DNA of 64,000 bases, from the NCBI RefSeq assembly GCF_900106925.1, contig NZ_FNNZ01000001.1, forward strand, positions 248,001 through 312,000, given 5' to 3'. Made by a program: the position numbers and the translations under genes. The DNA is from Thiocapsa roseopersicina. Lineage in GTDB: Bacteria; Pseudomonadota; Gammaproteobacteria; Chromatiales; Chromatiaceae. Each line of letters starts with the position of its first letter. Positions within the stretch are counted from its first letter, which is position 1. Positions 9,308 through 18,331 of the stretch are shown here, in pieces. Under the pieces are notes generated by a model. It searched no databases and was not told where the DNA came from. It worked only from the letters and a program-made list of their open reading frames with translations.

Positions 9308-9449
9308 GGGTCGCGATTCAACCACATCATCGACAACTCGACCACCAAGACGGTCTTGCTGAGAGGTGGCTTCGACCACCAATGCAGGGGCCACCGTCAT
9401 CGGGTCGCTGGACTGGCTTGTGTCTCGAACCGATTCCGTCTCGACATCA

Positions 9450-10946
9450 ATGCCGCTGAACGAGGATGCTGCCCGGGCGATCGCCGCGTGTCTTTGCGAA
9501 GAGGGCTGCGCGGCGCCGGTCATGGCGCATCTGGACGCCGTGCTGGCTTGGATGATCCAGCCCGAGAGGCCGTCCTCGCGCCCGCTCGACGACGCCCTTT
9601 TGGCGGCTGGCTTGGCACGTGAGCAGGCGATCGAGCGGGCCTACAGGCTGTTGGACGAGCGCTTGCTGGGCGTGCAACTGGAGGCCCCGGAGGAGACTCT
9701 GGGGCTCATGGGGGAGACAGACCCCGGGGTGATCAAGCAACGCTATCGGCGTTTGATCTCGGTTTATCATCCGGACCGTCATCCCGCGCGCTCGGCCGAT
9801 CTGAACCAGCGCACCGAGCGCATCAATCGGGCCTATCGGCTGTTGATGCAGCGACACGCGGGTGTCGACGCGGAGTGGACCGGCGGCGGGGCACGTTCTC
9901 GCTCGTCTCGACCGTCGGTCAGGGCGTCTCCTGTTCCGCCGGCATGGACGTCTCCCGTGGAGGATTTGGATGGACGTCCCCCTCGTGGTTTGCATGCGCA
10001 ATTGCTTTGGGGCGTACCGGCCCGGCGCGATGCATCGCTGATTCAGCGGCGCTTGATCCAGGCGATGGTTCTCGGTTGTGCGGCCCTTCTGGCGATCCTG
10101 CTGCTGGATAAGGATCCGCCCGACGAGGCGCACGGGACTCGCCCTCCGGTCGTCGCACAGCCGATCGCGGCGCCGGTTGCGCAGGCCCTCGAGCCGTCGC
10201 CGTCGCCCTTGCCGATCGGGCCGTCTCCGGGCCCGCTGAAATCGCCTTATCCCTTCGCGGAGCCGGCGCCCGAGATGGTCGCCCCGCCCGCGGCGCTCTT
10301 TCCCCTCGAGGTGCTTCTCGCGGCCGAGCCGGAGCCGGCGCCCGAGGTGGTGGTCCCGCCCGCATCGCTCTTTCCTCTCGAGGTTCTTCTCGCGTCCGAG
10401 ACTTCGCCCAAGCCTGCGCAAGAGCGACAGCCTCCGTCCGAGCCTGTGCCTGTGTACGAGCCCTTAAGGCACCTGCCGGTTGCCGAGACGCCACCGAATC
10501 GAGTGCCTGCCGCGGAATCGCGGGCCGTCCCGACAATCGCCAAGGCGACACCGGCTCCGAAGACTGTTCAGGTCCCCGCTTTAGTCGACACCGATGCGTG
10601 TGCCGGGGTTTCCGACGTGCTCGGACGGTTTCGGCAGGCTTATCAGACCGGTTCTGCGGATCGTTTGGCCAATCTCTTTACCCTCGATGCACGGGAGCGG
10701 GGCACCACCGGGCGAGCCTCGATCCGGCGGCTCTACGCCGATTGGTTTGCGAGCACCAGCGGACGCACCATAAGCTTCGCGAGGGCCTCCACTCAGTCGG
10801 TCGGGAAGGATCTGTGTCGCATCCGGGTGCGATTTGATGTCGGGTATCACGACACCAACGGACGTGCGCGCAGCCAAACGGGCCAGATCAGGGCGTTGTT
10901 CAAACGTGATGGCGGACGGACACTGATCCAGGAGTTGACCCATTGA
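9450..10946 (+). CDS. Membrane-anchored J-domain protein with NTF2-like C-terminus
   Basis: About 498 residues. A J-domain occupies roughly residues 85–140 with the HPD signature (ISVYHPDRHP), so it should stimulate a DnaK-type Hsp70. A single TM (AMVLGCAALLAILLL) lies near residue 205. The following periplasmic region is proline-rich and contains an imperfect duplicated block with the repeated core LFPLEVLLA. The last 110 residues (FRQAYQTGSADRLANLF to the end) look like a SnoaL/NTF2-like domain. The ATG at 9450 was chosen because it leaves an intergenic space with the divergent SPOR gene; 9366 is possible. Shared regulation suggests a common envelope function. The partner chaperone is not in the window. 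Confidence 0.8.
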   Translation: MPLNEDAARAIAACLCEEGCAAPVMAHLDAVLAWMIQPERPSSRPLDDALLAAGLAREQAIERAYRLLDERLLGVQLEAPEETLGLMGETDPGVIKQRYRRLISVYHPDRHPARSADLNQRTERINRAYRLLMQRHAGVDAEWTGGGARSRSSRPSVRASPVPPAWTSPVEDLDGRPPRGLHAQLLWGVPARRDASLIQRRLIQAMVLGCAALLAILLLDKDPPDEAHGTRPPVVAQPIAAPVAQALEPSPSPLPIGPSPGPLKSPYPFAEPAPEMVAPPAALFPLEVLLAAEPEPAPEVVVPPASLFPLEVLLASETSPKPAQERQPPSEPVPVYEPLRHLPVAETPPNRVPAAESRAVPTIAKATPAPKTVQVPALVDTDACAGVSDVLGRFRQAYQTGSADRLANLFTLDARERGTTGRASIRRLYADWFASTSGRTISFARASTQSVGKDLCRIRVRFDVGYHDTNGRARSQTGQIRALFKRDGGRTLIQELTH

Positions 10947-11356
10947 GCCGTTGGTCGGTGGGGTGCGCTTGCGGCAGCGTTTACATCCTCCGCGGCCATC
11001 CCCTGGACGGGGGCGGTAGTGCGTCTAAGTAATCCCCGAGTTGCCTCCCACGTTGGAAACTGGCTCCCACGCTCCGCGTGGGAGCGAGCTGGTACTGGCC
11101 GTGGGTCTTGCTGGGGCTGGGGGAGGGGCTCTGAACGGTGCCGTCGTTTCGTGCATGGCGCGCGGTCGAAGGCGGCGAGGTCATGCTAGGATTCGGTGCG
11201 GAGCGCGTCTCCCGGCAGGGACGTCGCGGTGTCCGAGATCGGATCGGCCGACCTTGCGGTCGACGGTGGTTTAAGGGGCGTGGTTCGGGTCGTGGCTGTG
11301 GTCCCTCCGATACGCGCGCGTGTGTTACGGCTTGTGGCATTGCGGAACATGGGGTC
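10947..11356. other. Intergenic region with one short R1 palindrome
   Basis: It holds a single short R1 palindrome at about 11061–11091 (GGCTCCCACGC and its inverted arm). The downstream ligase frame is open from 11138, but that part encodes Arg/Gly-rich sequence without family similarity. No other feature is recognised. Confidence 0.5.
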
Positions 11357-12994
11357 ATGGGGACATCACGGCAGAGAGCATCGGACATCGAGCAGGATGG
11401 ACAACCGGAGGGTCGGCGACGGCATCGGGCAAGTGGGCATGTGCACTCGGTCGGTCGGGGATCCCATCCGGCGGCCGGGGAGGATACCGGTTCGAGCCTT
11501 CTCTTCCTGGGGTTGGTGCTCTTGGTGGCATTCGCGCCCCTGCTGCGCGGGGGTTACGCGCCCACGGCGACCCTGGTGTTGCAGTGGCTCGGGCTGGGTT
11601 TGTTGATTGTCGCGGCTTGGCGGTCCAGGCCCCTTCATCTGCGTGGGATGGAGATTGTCTTCCTGTGCCTTTTGTTCGGCGTCCCCCTTCTGTATCTCCT
11701 GCCCCTGCCGGCGGACGTGGCGCAGTGGCTGCCCGGTCGAGAGCTCTATCTGCAGGCCGAGTCCCTGCTCGGGGGCGAGGCGCAGGCGGTGCAGCGGTTG
11801 TCGGTCTCTCCGCTGGCCAGTGAGTCGAGCTGGCTGATCCTGATCGTGCCGATTGCGGTCTATGTGGCGACCCGCGCGCTCTCCGAGCAAATGCAGACGC
11901 GTTTGGTCTATTTCTTTTTTGCCGTCGTGCTGGCGCAAGTCCTGATCGCGCTCTTTCAGTTTGCGACGTCGGGCGGCATGAGCTACGCGATCGTCGACCT
12001 GCTGGCACGGGCGGGGGCGTCGGGGACCTATGTGAACCGAAACCATCTCTCAGGCATGATCGAGATGGCGCTGCCGCTCGCGTTGGCGCTGTTCCTGTAC
12101 GATTTCGGCGGGCGCTATCAGAAGAGTCGCCGCGGCGGCGGGCTGCGCGAGCGCTCGATCGCGGTGCTGAATTCAACGAATCGTCCCAGTCTGATCTTCC
12201 TCTTGCTGGCGGTGTTGTTTGCGATCGGGATCATCGTGACGCGCTCGCGGACCGGGATCATGATGGCGATGCTGGGCATCTTGCTGACGACCATCCTCTT
12301 TTCGCGGCGCGTCGGCGGGACTGGAACCTTCGGCCTGATGGGGCAGTTCATCACGATCGGCGTCGGCGTGGCGATCTTTCTCGGACTGGCGCCGGTGTTG
12401 GATCGCTTCTCGGTCGCCGAGTTGGAGGGCGATGCGCGCTGGCCGATCGCGGTTTCGACCTTCGATGCGGCCGGGCGTTTGCTCCCGTTCGGCAGTGGTC
12501 CCGGCACCTTTCCGGACGTCTTCGTGCTCTATCAGCCGGTCGAGCTGGGGCGCTGGTTCATCAATTATGCCCACAACGACTATCTTCAGACGCTGTTCGA
12601 GATGGGGTTGCTCGGACTCGCGCTGGTGGCGATCTTCCTGGTGCTCTATCTCGCGCAATGGGCGCGTTTGGTGACCTCGGAGCAGTGGTCGCGCTATCGT
12701 TCGTTGCAGATCGGTGCCGGGATTGCCATGTTGCTGCTGCTGGCGCACAGTGTGACGGACAACAATCTGCGCAATCCCGCGAATATGGCCTACTTCGCCA
12801 TGTTGGCGGCGCTTTTCTTCAGCCCTCCGGGGCTGCCCAAGCTGGCCGATCGTTTGCGCAAGCGCCCGCGTCGGACGGTGACCTTGGCCGAGGCCAATCT
12901 GGCATCGCGCCGACCGGAGGGGAGTGAACCCCGGGTCGAGCTCGGGGATCCAGAGCAGGCCGTGCCCCGACCTCGCAATCCGTTCATGGATTGA
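11357..12994 (+). CDS. O-antigen ligase / Wzy-like polysaccharide polymerase
   Basis: A polytopic inner-membrane protein of about 545 residues with roughly ten to twelve hydrophobic segments, beginning LLFLGLVLLVAFAPLLRGGY. It has the Wzy_C/WaaL-type large loop containing FGSGPGTFPDVF, then NYAHNDYLQTLFEMGLLGL; this H-x-D/N-Y-L-Q arrangement is characteristic of the O-antigen ligase superfamily. The enzyme joins or polymerises undecaprenyl-linked glycans at the periplasmic face. The ATG at 11357 was chosen over the upstream 11138 start because the earlier residues are low-complexity. In this locus it could be the missing polymerase; ligase versus polymerase cannot be told from sequence alone. 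The C-terminal 50 residues are charged and cytoplasmic. Confidence 0.88.
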   Translation: MGTSRQRASDIEQDGQPEGRRRHRASGHVHSVGRGSHPAAGEDTGSSLLFLGLVLLVAFAPLLRGGYAPTATLVLQWLGLGLLIVAAWRSRPLHLRGMEIVFLCLLFGVPLLYLLPLPADVAQWLPGRELYLQAESLLGGEAQAVQRLSVSPLASESSWLILIVPIAVYVATRALSEQMQTRLVYFFFAVVLAQVLIALFQFATSGGMSYAIVDLLARAGASGTYVNRNHLSGMIEMALPLALALFLYDFGGRYQKSRRGGGLRERSIAVLNSTNRPSLIFLLLAVLFAIGIIVTRSRTGIMMAMLGILLTTILFSRRVGGTGTFGLMGQFITIGVGVAIFLGLAPVLDRFSVAELEGDARWPIAVSTFDAAGRLLPFGSGPGTFPDVFVLYQPVELGRWFINYAHNDYLQTLFEMGLLGLALVAIFLVLYLAQWARLVTSEQWSRYRSLQIGAGIAMLLLLAHSVTDNNLRNPANMAYFAMLAALFFSPPGLPKLADRLRKRPRRTVTLAEANLASRRPEGSEPRVELGDPEQAVPRPRNPFMD

Positions 12995-13088
12995 TCCGCT
13001 GTCGAATCCGTGTCGGGCTTGGCGGGTCGAATGATCGGCAGCATCTTGTCCGAGACCAGACACGAGCGGGACCCAACCGATACCGATC

Positions 13089-13922
13089 ATGATCGATGTA
13101 CATTGCCACCTGCTTCCCGGGATCGACGACGGATCGAGCTCCCTTCGGATGTCGCTCGAGATGGCGCGTATCGCCCTCGAGGACGGCATCACCGACACGG
13201 TCTGTACGCCGCATATTTATCCCGGTGTTTTTCCGAACGAGCGAGGGGACATCTGCCGTCGCGTCGGCGAGCTGTCGCGTCACTTGAGCGAGGCGGGGAT
13301 GTCGCTTCGGATCACGCACGGAGCGGATATTCAGATCGTGCCCGAGCTGGTTCAAGGGCTGCGCGGCGGCCGGATGGCGAGCATCAACGATTCGCGCTAT
13401 TTCTTGTTCGAGCCGCCGCATTTCGTCGTGCCCGCGCGGTTTGCGCAGTTGTTGGAGGATGTCCTTGCGGCCGGCTATGTCCCCATCATCACCCATCCGG
13501 AGCGCCTGACCTGGCTCGACGAGGCGCACTACGGCTGGTTCGCCGATGCCGCCTTCGAAGGCGCGTGGATCCAGCTCACGGCGGATGCCTTGACCGGGCG
13601 TTTCGGCAAGGTTGCGAGGCGCTGGTCCGAGCGCTTTCTGGCGGATGGTCTGGTGCATCTCCTGGCGAGCGACGGGCACGACGATCGACATCGTCCGCCG
13701 GTGCTGAGTGCCGGACGGCGGATCGCCGAGCACTGGGTCGGGGCGGCCGAGGCGGAGCGGATGGTGCTCGATCGGCCGTGCGCGGTGCTCTCGAATGCGG
13801 ATCCGCTCTCGGTTGTTCCGCCACCTGCCTTGGCCGACGAGGAAGTGAGTGGGGGCTCGATAGGTGTCGGGGGTCGCGTGTCGGGTCTGCTGAAGCGGTT
13901 CTTCCATGGCGCGTCGCGATAG
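13089..13922 (+). CDS. CpsB/CapC-type tyrosine-protein phosphatase (PHP family)
   Basis: A 277-residue protein opening with the PHP metal motif IDVHCHLLPGIDDG, with further conserved stretches TPHIYPGVF, ITHPERLTW and LASDGHDD. This set of metal ligands defines the CpsB/YwqE family of Mn-dependent phosphotyrosine phosphatases, which dephosphorylate the tyrosine tail of BY-kinases and so allow cycling of polysaccharide length control. The obvious substrate is the tyrosine-rich kinase at 2759–5146. The gene overlaps the following protease gene by 17 bases. Proteobacterial EPS loci often use low-molecular-weight Wzb phosphatases instead, none of which is seen here. Confidence 0.9.
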   Translation: MIDVHCHLLPGIDDGSSSLRMSLEMARIALEDGITDTVCTPHIYPGVFPNERGDICRRVGELSRHLSEAGMSLRITHGADIQIVPELVQGLRGGRMASINDSRYFLFEPPHFVVPARFAQLLEDVLAAGYVPIITHPERLTWLDEAHYGWFADAAFEGAWIQLTADALTGRFGKVARRWSERFLADGLVHLLASDGHDDRHRPPVLSAGRRIAEHWVGAAEAERMVLDRPCAVLSNADPLSVVPPPALADEEVSGGSIGVGGRVSGLLKRFFHGASR

Positions 13923-14730
13923 ATGCGCCCTGATCCGCTGGATCTCGGTGCCGGCCGGCCTCTTGTTGGCGGCGGGCTGTAGTCAGTCGATGGCCCCGAG
14001 TCAGGGGGCGGGGATGCATCCGGGACAAGTGGCTGCTTATCCCTCGATGGCCCCGGTGCTGCGCAAGGTGACGCCGGCGGTCGTGACGATCACCTCCGTG
14101 TCGGACATCGCCGATGCGCGGCATGCCGTTCTGGACGATCCGGATCTGCGCCGCTTTTTGGATCGCTCCGGAGTTGCCGTGCCCGACGGTTCGCGGACAC
14201 TGCGTCGGCAGCGGGCCGGATCCGGCTTAATCTGGGATGGACCGCGTGGCCTGGTGCTGACCAACGCCCATTTGGTGCGCGGTACGGACCGGATCCTGGT
14301 GACCCTGCAGGACGGTCAAGCGCATGCGGCCGAGGTGGTGGGGCTGGCCGCGGACGCCGACATCGCCGTGCTGCGGATCGTCCCGGTCGAGGCGCCGCGG
14401 CTGCGTCTCGGAACGTCCGAACGGCTCGAGGTCGGAGACTTCGTGATGGTCGCCGGCAACCCCTTCGGGATCGGTCAAAGCGTGACATCCGGAATCGTCA
14501 GCGCGGTCGGCCGTGTCCACCGCGAGGCGGCCGGGTTGGGGCCCTTGATCCAGACGGACGCCTCGATCAATCCGGGTAACTCCGGCGGTCCGCTGATCAA
14601 CATGGCGGGCGAGGTGATCGGCATCACCACCGCACTCGTCGGCCCCGACGCAGGCAATGTCGGCATCGGATTCGCCGTTCCCATCGAACGCGCCGAGCAA
14701 GCGCTGCGGGAGATCCTGCAGCGCCCTTAG
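13906..14730 (+). CDS. HtrA/DegP-like trypsin-family lipoprotein without PDZ domain
   Basis: An S1C serine protease of 274 residues. The signal peptide ends with the lipobox LLLAAGC, so it is probably a lipoprotein. The catalytic triad is visible: His in LTNAHLV, Asp in ADADIAVLRI and Ser in NPGNSGGPLIN. The usual C-terminal PDZ domains of DegP/DegS are absent, the protein ending shortly after the protease core (FAVPIERAEQALREILQRP). It overlaps the phosphatase gene, suggesting one transcript with EPS functions. A periplasmic quality-control role is inferred; no substrate is known. Confidence 0.88.
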   Translation: MARRDRCALIRWISVPAGLLLAAGCSQSMAPSQGAGMHPGQVAAYPSMAPVLRKVTPAVVTITSVSDIADARHAVLDDPDLRRFLDRSGVAVPDGSRTLRRQRAGSGLIWDGPRGLVLTNAHLVRGTDRILVTLQDGQAHAAEVVGLAADADIAVLRIVPVEAPRLRLGTSERLEVGDFVMVAGNPFGIGQSVTSGIVSAVGRVHREAAGLGPLIQTDASINPGNSGGPLINMAGEVIGITTALVGPDAGNVGIGFAVPIERAEQALREILQRP

Positions 14731-14790
14731 ATCGGATATGCCGTTCTTTCCCGTCGCCTGTCGGGGCAATGTCGAATTCGAGGAATCCAA

Positions 14791-14922
14791 CTCGCTCCCG
14801 CGCTCTGCGTGGGAATGTCTTGTGTACGCTCCGCGTCCGACGCTCGATGCGCGCGTCGCCGTATCGACCGGGTCCGGGTTTTCCGCCTGCGAGGTCGCGA
14901 CGCGGAGCGTGGGAGTGAGTTG
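14791..14922. repeat. R1 composite palindromic repeat
   Basis: Two R1 palindromes (CTCGCTCCCGCGCTCTGCG and, inverted, GACGCGGAGCGTGGGAG) separated by the variable GACGCTC…GTTTTCCGCCTGCG middle. This is the same head-to-head layout as 18542–18699, 20424–20580 and 24482–24637, and resembles a BIME. It sits between the protease gene and the RAYT pseudogene. Confidence 0.85.
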
Positions 14923-15010
14923 ACACGAGTGCCGGTTGCGGAGGGAACGAGTATGGGTACGCTGCATCGCCGCCGGCTAGGTGCGTCGTCTCGGCGCTCC
15001 TGTCGTGTGG

Positions 15011-15541
15011 CTACCAATCCGTCACCGCGTCAAGCAATCCCTCGACCCCTCGTAGTTCCGTGCGCTGGAGTATCGCCAACACAAGGGATCATCGACATAA
15101 CCTCGTTTCACCGGGTTATTGTGGATGTACTCGAGCTTCTGCCGCATCATGGTTGTGTCCGCGATCTGCTCCGTGTGCGATCCCTCCTGCCACACTTGGT
15201 GTTCCAGATCGCGCTTGTGCGGGGCCCGATGCCAGACCAAGAGGGACAGCGCTGGAGAGTTCTGCGCGCGCATCCGGTCGACCATCTGCCGCGCGGTGTA
15301 AGGATTTGAAGCTGCTGATCGTACATGCGAGCCCAGGTCCGCCGGCGATCAGGTGGCAGTGGTTTTCCATGATGACGTAGCCTTGGATCAAGAGATCGCG
15401 CTCGCGTTGAAGAACCCGCAGGGAGTCGAGCAAGATGAGTGCGTTGGCGGGTTTGGCGAAGAGCGGCAAGCATTTGACCGCCGTGCACGTGAGGAAGTGC
15501 GGAGCGTCTGGCTCTAGAAAACGGTAGCGGTCGCGGCTCAT
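15011..15541 (-). pseudogene. REP-associated tyrosine transposase (RAYT), frameshifted
   Basis: A degenerate copy of the RAYT gene found intact at 28177–28707. The N-terminal part (MSRDRYRFLEPDAPHF to ISSFKS), including the HUH motif ENHCHLIAGG, is in one frame. The C-terminal part (MVDRMRAQNSPALS to YIHNNPVKRGYV), including the probable catalytic tyrosine, is in another. Alignment with the intact copy shows one inserted base near 15300–15306 and one deleted base near 15040, so total length is unchanged at 531 bp but the middle is out of frame. The copy ends with the same GATTGGTAG sequence as the intact gene. Confidence 0.9.
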
Positions 15542-15704
15542 GGTCAGAAGCTACACGATTCGGATGTTTTCGGCATCCGCGAGAGGGAGCGTAAAGCCGA
15601 TGCTCTGCGTCGTGTGGTCGCCGGAATGGGCTCATCGTTTGGCGGGGCCATGACGCCCGGGTTCTTTGATCAACGTGCAATCAATTGAGGTGAAGGAAGG
15701 TACG

Positions 15705-16664
15705 ATGAACTACGCACTGCGCAAACGCGTCCTGGTCACCGGCGGTGCCGGCTTCCTCGGCAGCCACCTCTGCGAGCGTCTGCTCGCCGAAGGCCACGAC
15801 GTCATCTGTCTCGACAACTTCTTCACCGGGACCAAGGACAACATCGCCCATCTGCTCGAAAGCCCGTACTTCGAGCTGATGCGCCACGACGTCACCTTCC
15901 CGCTCTATGTGGAGGTCGACGAGATCTACAACCTGGCCTGCCCGGCATCCCCGATCCACTATCAGTTCGACCCGGTGCAGACCACCAAGACCAGCGTGCA
16001 CGGCGCCATCAACATGCTCGGCCTGGCCAAGCGCGTGAAGGCCAAGATCTTCCAAGCCTCCACCAGCGAGGTCTACGGCGACCCGAACATCCACCCGCAG
16101 CCCGAGCACTACTGGGGCCACGTCAACCCGATCGGTCCGCGCTCCTGCTACGACGAGGGCAAACGCTGCGCCGAGACGCTCTTCTTCGACTATCGCCGCC
16201 AGCACGGCATGCGCATCAAGGTCGCCCGCATCTTCAACACCTACGGGCCGCGGATGCACCCCAACGACGGGCGGGTGGTCTCGAACTTTATTGTCCAGGC
16301 GCTGCGGAACGAGCCGATCACCATCTACGGCGAGGGCACGCAGACGCGCTCCTTCTGCTATGTCGACGATCTGATCGAGGGCTTCATTCGTCTGATGGAC
16401 AGCCCCGACGACCTGACCGGGCCGGTCAACCTCGGCAATCCGGGCGAGTTCACCATGATCGAGTTGGCCGAGACCGTCCTCGAGCTGACCGGCTCGCGCT
16501 CGGCACTGGTGCATGAGGCGCTGCCGCAGGATGACCCCAAGCAGCGGCAACCGGACATCGCCTTGGCCCGTGCGCAGCTCGGCTGGGAGCCGCGGGTGGC
16601 GTTGCGGGATGGGTTGAAGCCGACGATTGAGTATTTTGATGGGTTGTTGAGGGGGGTTGCTTGA
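15705..16664 (+). CDS. UDP-glucuronate decarboxylase (UDP-xylose synthase)
   Basis: A 319-residue extended short-chain dehydrogenase. The N-terminus has the NAD-binding [10 protein letters not shown] motif, the catalytic YDEGK (YxxxK) and the TSEVYGDP segment typical of UXS/ArnA-decarboxylase-like enzymes, which convert UDP-glucuronate to UDP-xylose and supply a nucleotide sugar for [14 protein letters not shown] and the Arg/Ser-rich [12 protein letters not shown] segment are further family marks. The ATG is preceded by a strong ribosome site (AAGGAAGG, 15693–15700), which decides this start over the in-frame ATG-less extension to 15666. dTDP-glucose dehydratase is less likely because of the UXS-type PHPQPE segment. 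Confidence 0.92.
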   Translation: MNYALRKRVLVTGGAGFLGSHLCERLLAEGHDVICLDNFFTGTKDNIAHLLESPYFELMRHDVTFPLYVEVDEIYNLACPASPIHYQFDPVQTTKTSVHGAINMLGLAKRVKAKIFQASTSEVYGDPNIHPQPEHYWGHVNPIGPRSCYDEGKRCAETLFFDYRRQHGMRIKVARIFNTYGPRMHPNDGRVVSNFIVQALRNEPITIYGEGTQTRSFCYVDDLIEGFIRLMDSPDDLTGPVNLGNPGEFTMIELAETVLELTGSRSALVHEALPQDDPKQRQPDIALARAQLGWEPRVALRDGLKPTIEYFDGLLRGVA

Positions 16665-16746
16665 GTCTCGGCTCCCGGGTGTTGTGGCCAAGGACAATCC
16701 TCACTAAAGTAGTCGTTCTAGCCATATCACCCATTTAGGGGGCAGC

Positions 16747-17016
16747 ATGATTGTCGTGACTTCGGTCGAAGCCCAGAGCCGTTTCGGAGAGTTGATCGAT
16801 CGGGCGCAGCGGGAGCCGATCGAGATTACGCGACGCGGGCGGCCGGTCGCCTACGTGGTTTCGGAACACGACCTCAGAGAGCTGGGCGACGTACGCAGGC
16901 GCAGGGAAGACGCGGTGCGATGGTATGCAAGCTATCGGCGAGCTACCGCCGCCTCACCGGAGGCAGCGGCCCTGACCGACGAGGACATCGATCGACTCGT
17001 CCATGAGCTTCGCTAG
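16747..17016 (+). CDS. Phd/YefM-family antitoxin
   Basis: An 89-residue antitoxin. The N-terminal Phd/YefM DNA-binding fold is seen in VVTSVEAQSRFGELIDRAQR and EITRRGRPVAYVVSEHDL. The C-terminal half is Ala/Glu-rich and should fold on the toxin. It overlaps the PIN-toxin gene by 14 bases, a normal arrangement for a type II module that autoregulates. A possible promoter (TTGTGG, 17-bp spacer, TAAAGT) lies at 16682–16710. Confidence 0.9.
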   Translation: MIVVTSVEAQSRFGELIDRAQREPIEITRRGRPVAYVVSEHDLRELGDVRRRREDAVRWYASYRRATAASPEAAALTDEDIDRLVHELR

Positions 17017-17419
17017 GCGGATCGTCCTGGACACGGGTGTTCTGGTGAGCGCCGCGATTCGCCCGGATTCCGTCCCGGCCTTGGCCTTGGAGAAGGCCCT
17101 GCTCAATTTCGACGTGTGCGTCAGCCGGGAGACCCTCGCCGAGCTTGTGGCCGTGCTGAGTCGGCCGAAGTTCGATCGCTACGCGCCGTCACGGCAACGG
17201 GAAGATTTCGCGGCGGGGTTTCACGCTCGGGCCGTTGTCGTGGAGGTGACGACGACGGTCTCGGATTGTGTCGACCCCAAGGACAACATGTTTCTGGCAC
17301 TGGCCGAGACAGCCGAGGTGGACCTGATCGTTTCCAGCGATCCACACCTGACACATCTGCATCCCTGGCATGGGATTCCCATACTCCTGCCGGCCGCATT
17401 CCTCGTCGGGATTCGCTAG
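17003..17419 (+). CDS. PIN-domain toxin (putative type II toxin component)
   Basis: A 138-residue PIN-domain ribonuclease of the PIN_3-like TA family. Acidic active-site residues are visible: the first Asp in IVLDTGVLVSAAI, Glu in SRETLAEL, Asp in CVDPKDNMFLALAE and Asp in IVSSDPHL. It probably cleaves RNA when free of the upstream antitoxin. The overlap with the antitoxin gene supports coupling. The module appears intact. Confidence 0.9.
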   Translation: MSFARRIVLDTGVLVSAAIRPDSVPALALEKALLNFDVCVSRETLAELVAVLSRPKFDRYAPSRQREDFAAGFHARAVVVEVTTTVSDCVDPKDNMFLALAETAEVDLIVSSDPHLTHLHPWHGIPILLPAAFLVGIR

Positions 17420-17623
17420 GGTCGCCGCGCTTCCATGCGGGACAAACGGCGTAATCCCGGAGATGTCTTCGCCTGAACGTGATCCTCGGTTTACCCCGGT
17501 TGTCAGCCGGCGCCACTCGGCGGTTGGCGGTTGGCGATTGGTCGATGATGTCGGCCGCGCCGCATCCACCGAACGCCGCTCCGGCCCGGTCATCGGCGCG
17601 ATGCGATCCAGGCATGGAGGTCT

Positions 17624-17806
17624 TTGGCTACGATTGAAATCGAGATTCAGGGTCTGGTTGCGCAGGGTCGGACCGTTCAGGAGACATTGGAGATTGCGAA
17701 GGACGTGACTAGGCGTCTGTTGGAGGCGCAGACGGAGCGTCAGGCAAAGCAGCCGTTGAGGCCGGTGGGCGCAGCATTCGATTGCCCGTTGTTGATCGGA
17801 TCTTAG
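17624..17806 (+). pseudogene. HicB-like antitoxin fragment
   Basis: A 60-residue frame whose first half (IEIQGLVAQGRTVQETLEIA) resembles the core of HicB partial RNase-H antitoxins (PGCVAQGDTxEEA). The only start is a TTG three bases after GGAGG, which is too close for a normal ribosome site, the family's N-terminal strand is shortened, and the tail runs toward the repeat at 17821. No HicA-like gene is adjacent. The rest of 17420–18010 shows no other gene. Confidence 0.35.
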
Positions 17807-17820
17807 GCGGATGGGTGACT

Positions 17821-17844
17821 GGGCGACTGCAGTCGCCCCTACAG
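17821..17844. repeat. R2 palindrome
   Basis: GGGCGACTGCAGTCGCCCCTAC, one copy of the R2 family, lying just after the HicB-like fragment. Confidence 0.85.
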
Positions 17845-18010
17845 CCACTACAGGCCGGTAAGCCGGAATTTCGGCCGAAGATGGTAGCGTTCAGCTCACT
17901 CAAGTGCCTGCCTCAGCGTAAAGCGAGGTGGACTCGCTTGTGCCGGTGGTTGACACTCGGTCGATCGGTTTGCAGACTTGGCTCTGGGCGTATGTTCTGA
18001 CGGTTTCGTG

Positions 18011-18331
18011 ATGCAACTCATTGACGACAGGAAGATCCGGGAAGTCACTGATCGGATCGTCACGGCGCTCGCCCCGGTCCGGGTCGTGTTATTTGGTTCC
18101 TATGTCTGGGGAGAACCCGACAGCGACAGCGACCTGGACTTGTATGTGATTGTGCCTGACCAGTCGGAGCCGTCCTATCGCTTGGCGCGGCGGGCTTACC
18201 ATGCCTTGCATGGCGTGAATGTCCCCGTGGATGTGGTTGTGCGTACCCGCACGGAATCGGACCGTCAGGCCGGTGTGGCGTCGTCGTTCGATCGCGACGT
18301 GCTGTCCCGTGGGATCGTCTTGTATGGCTGA
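18011..18331 (+). CDS. MNT-type nucleotidyltransferase (MntA-like antitoxin)
   Basis: A 106-residue minimal nucleotidyltransferase. The signature GSYVWGEPDSDSDLDLYV (GSxxxG plus DxD metal ligands) is complete, and a third acidic position is in VPVDVVVRT. MntA proteins act as antitoxins by adding AMP to their HEPN partner. The ATG at 18011 was preferred over an upstream in-frame start. Its stop overlaps the start of the HEPN remnant (ATGGCTGA), as in intact MNT/HEPN pairs, but the partner here is truncated. Confidence 0.85.
   Translation: MQLIDDRKIREVTDRIVTALAPVRVVLFGSYVWGEPDSDSDLDLYVIVPDQSEPSYRLARRAYHALHGVNVPVDVVVRTRTESDRQAGVASSFDRDVLSRGIVLYG

Noticed and set aside
11138-11356. Upstream extension of the O-antigen ligase gene
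   Set aside because: The extra residues are Arg/Gly-rich with no similarity; ATG at 11357 gives a normal protein.
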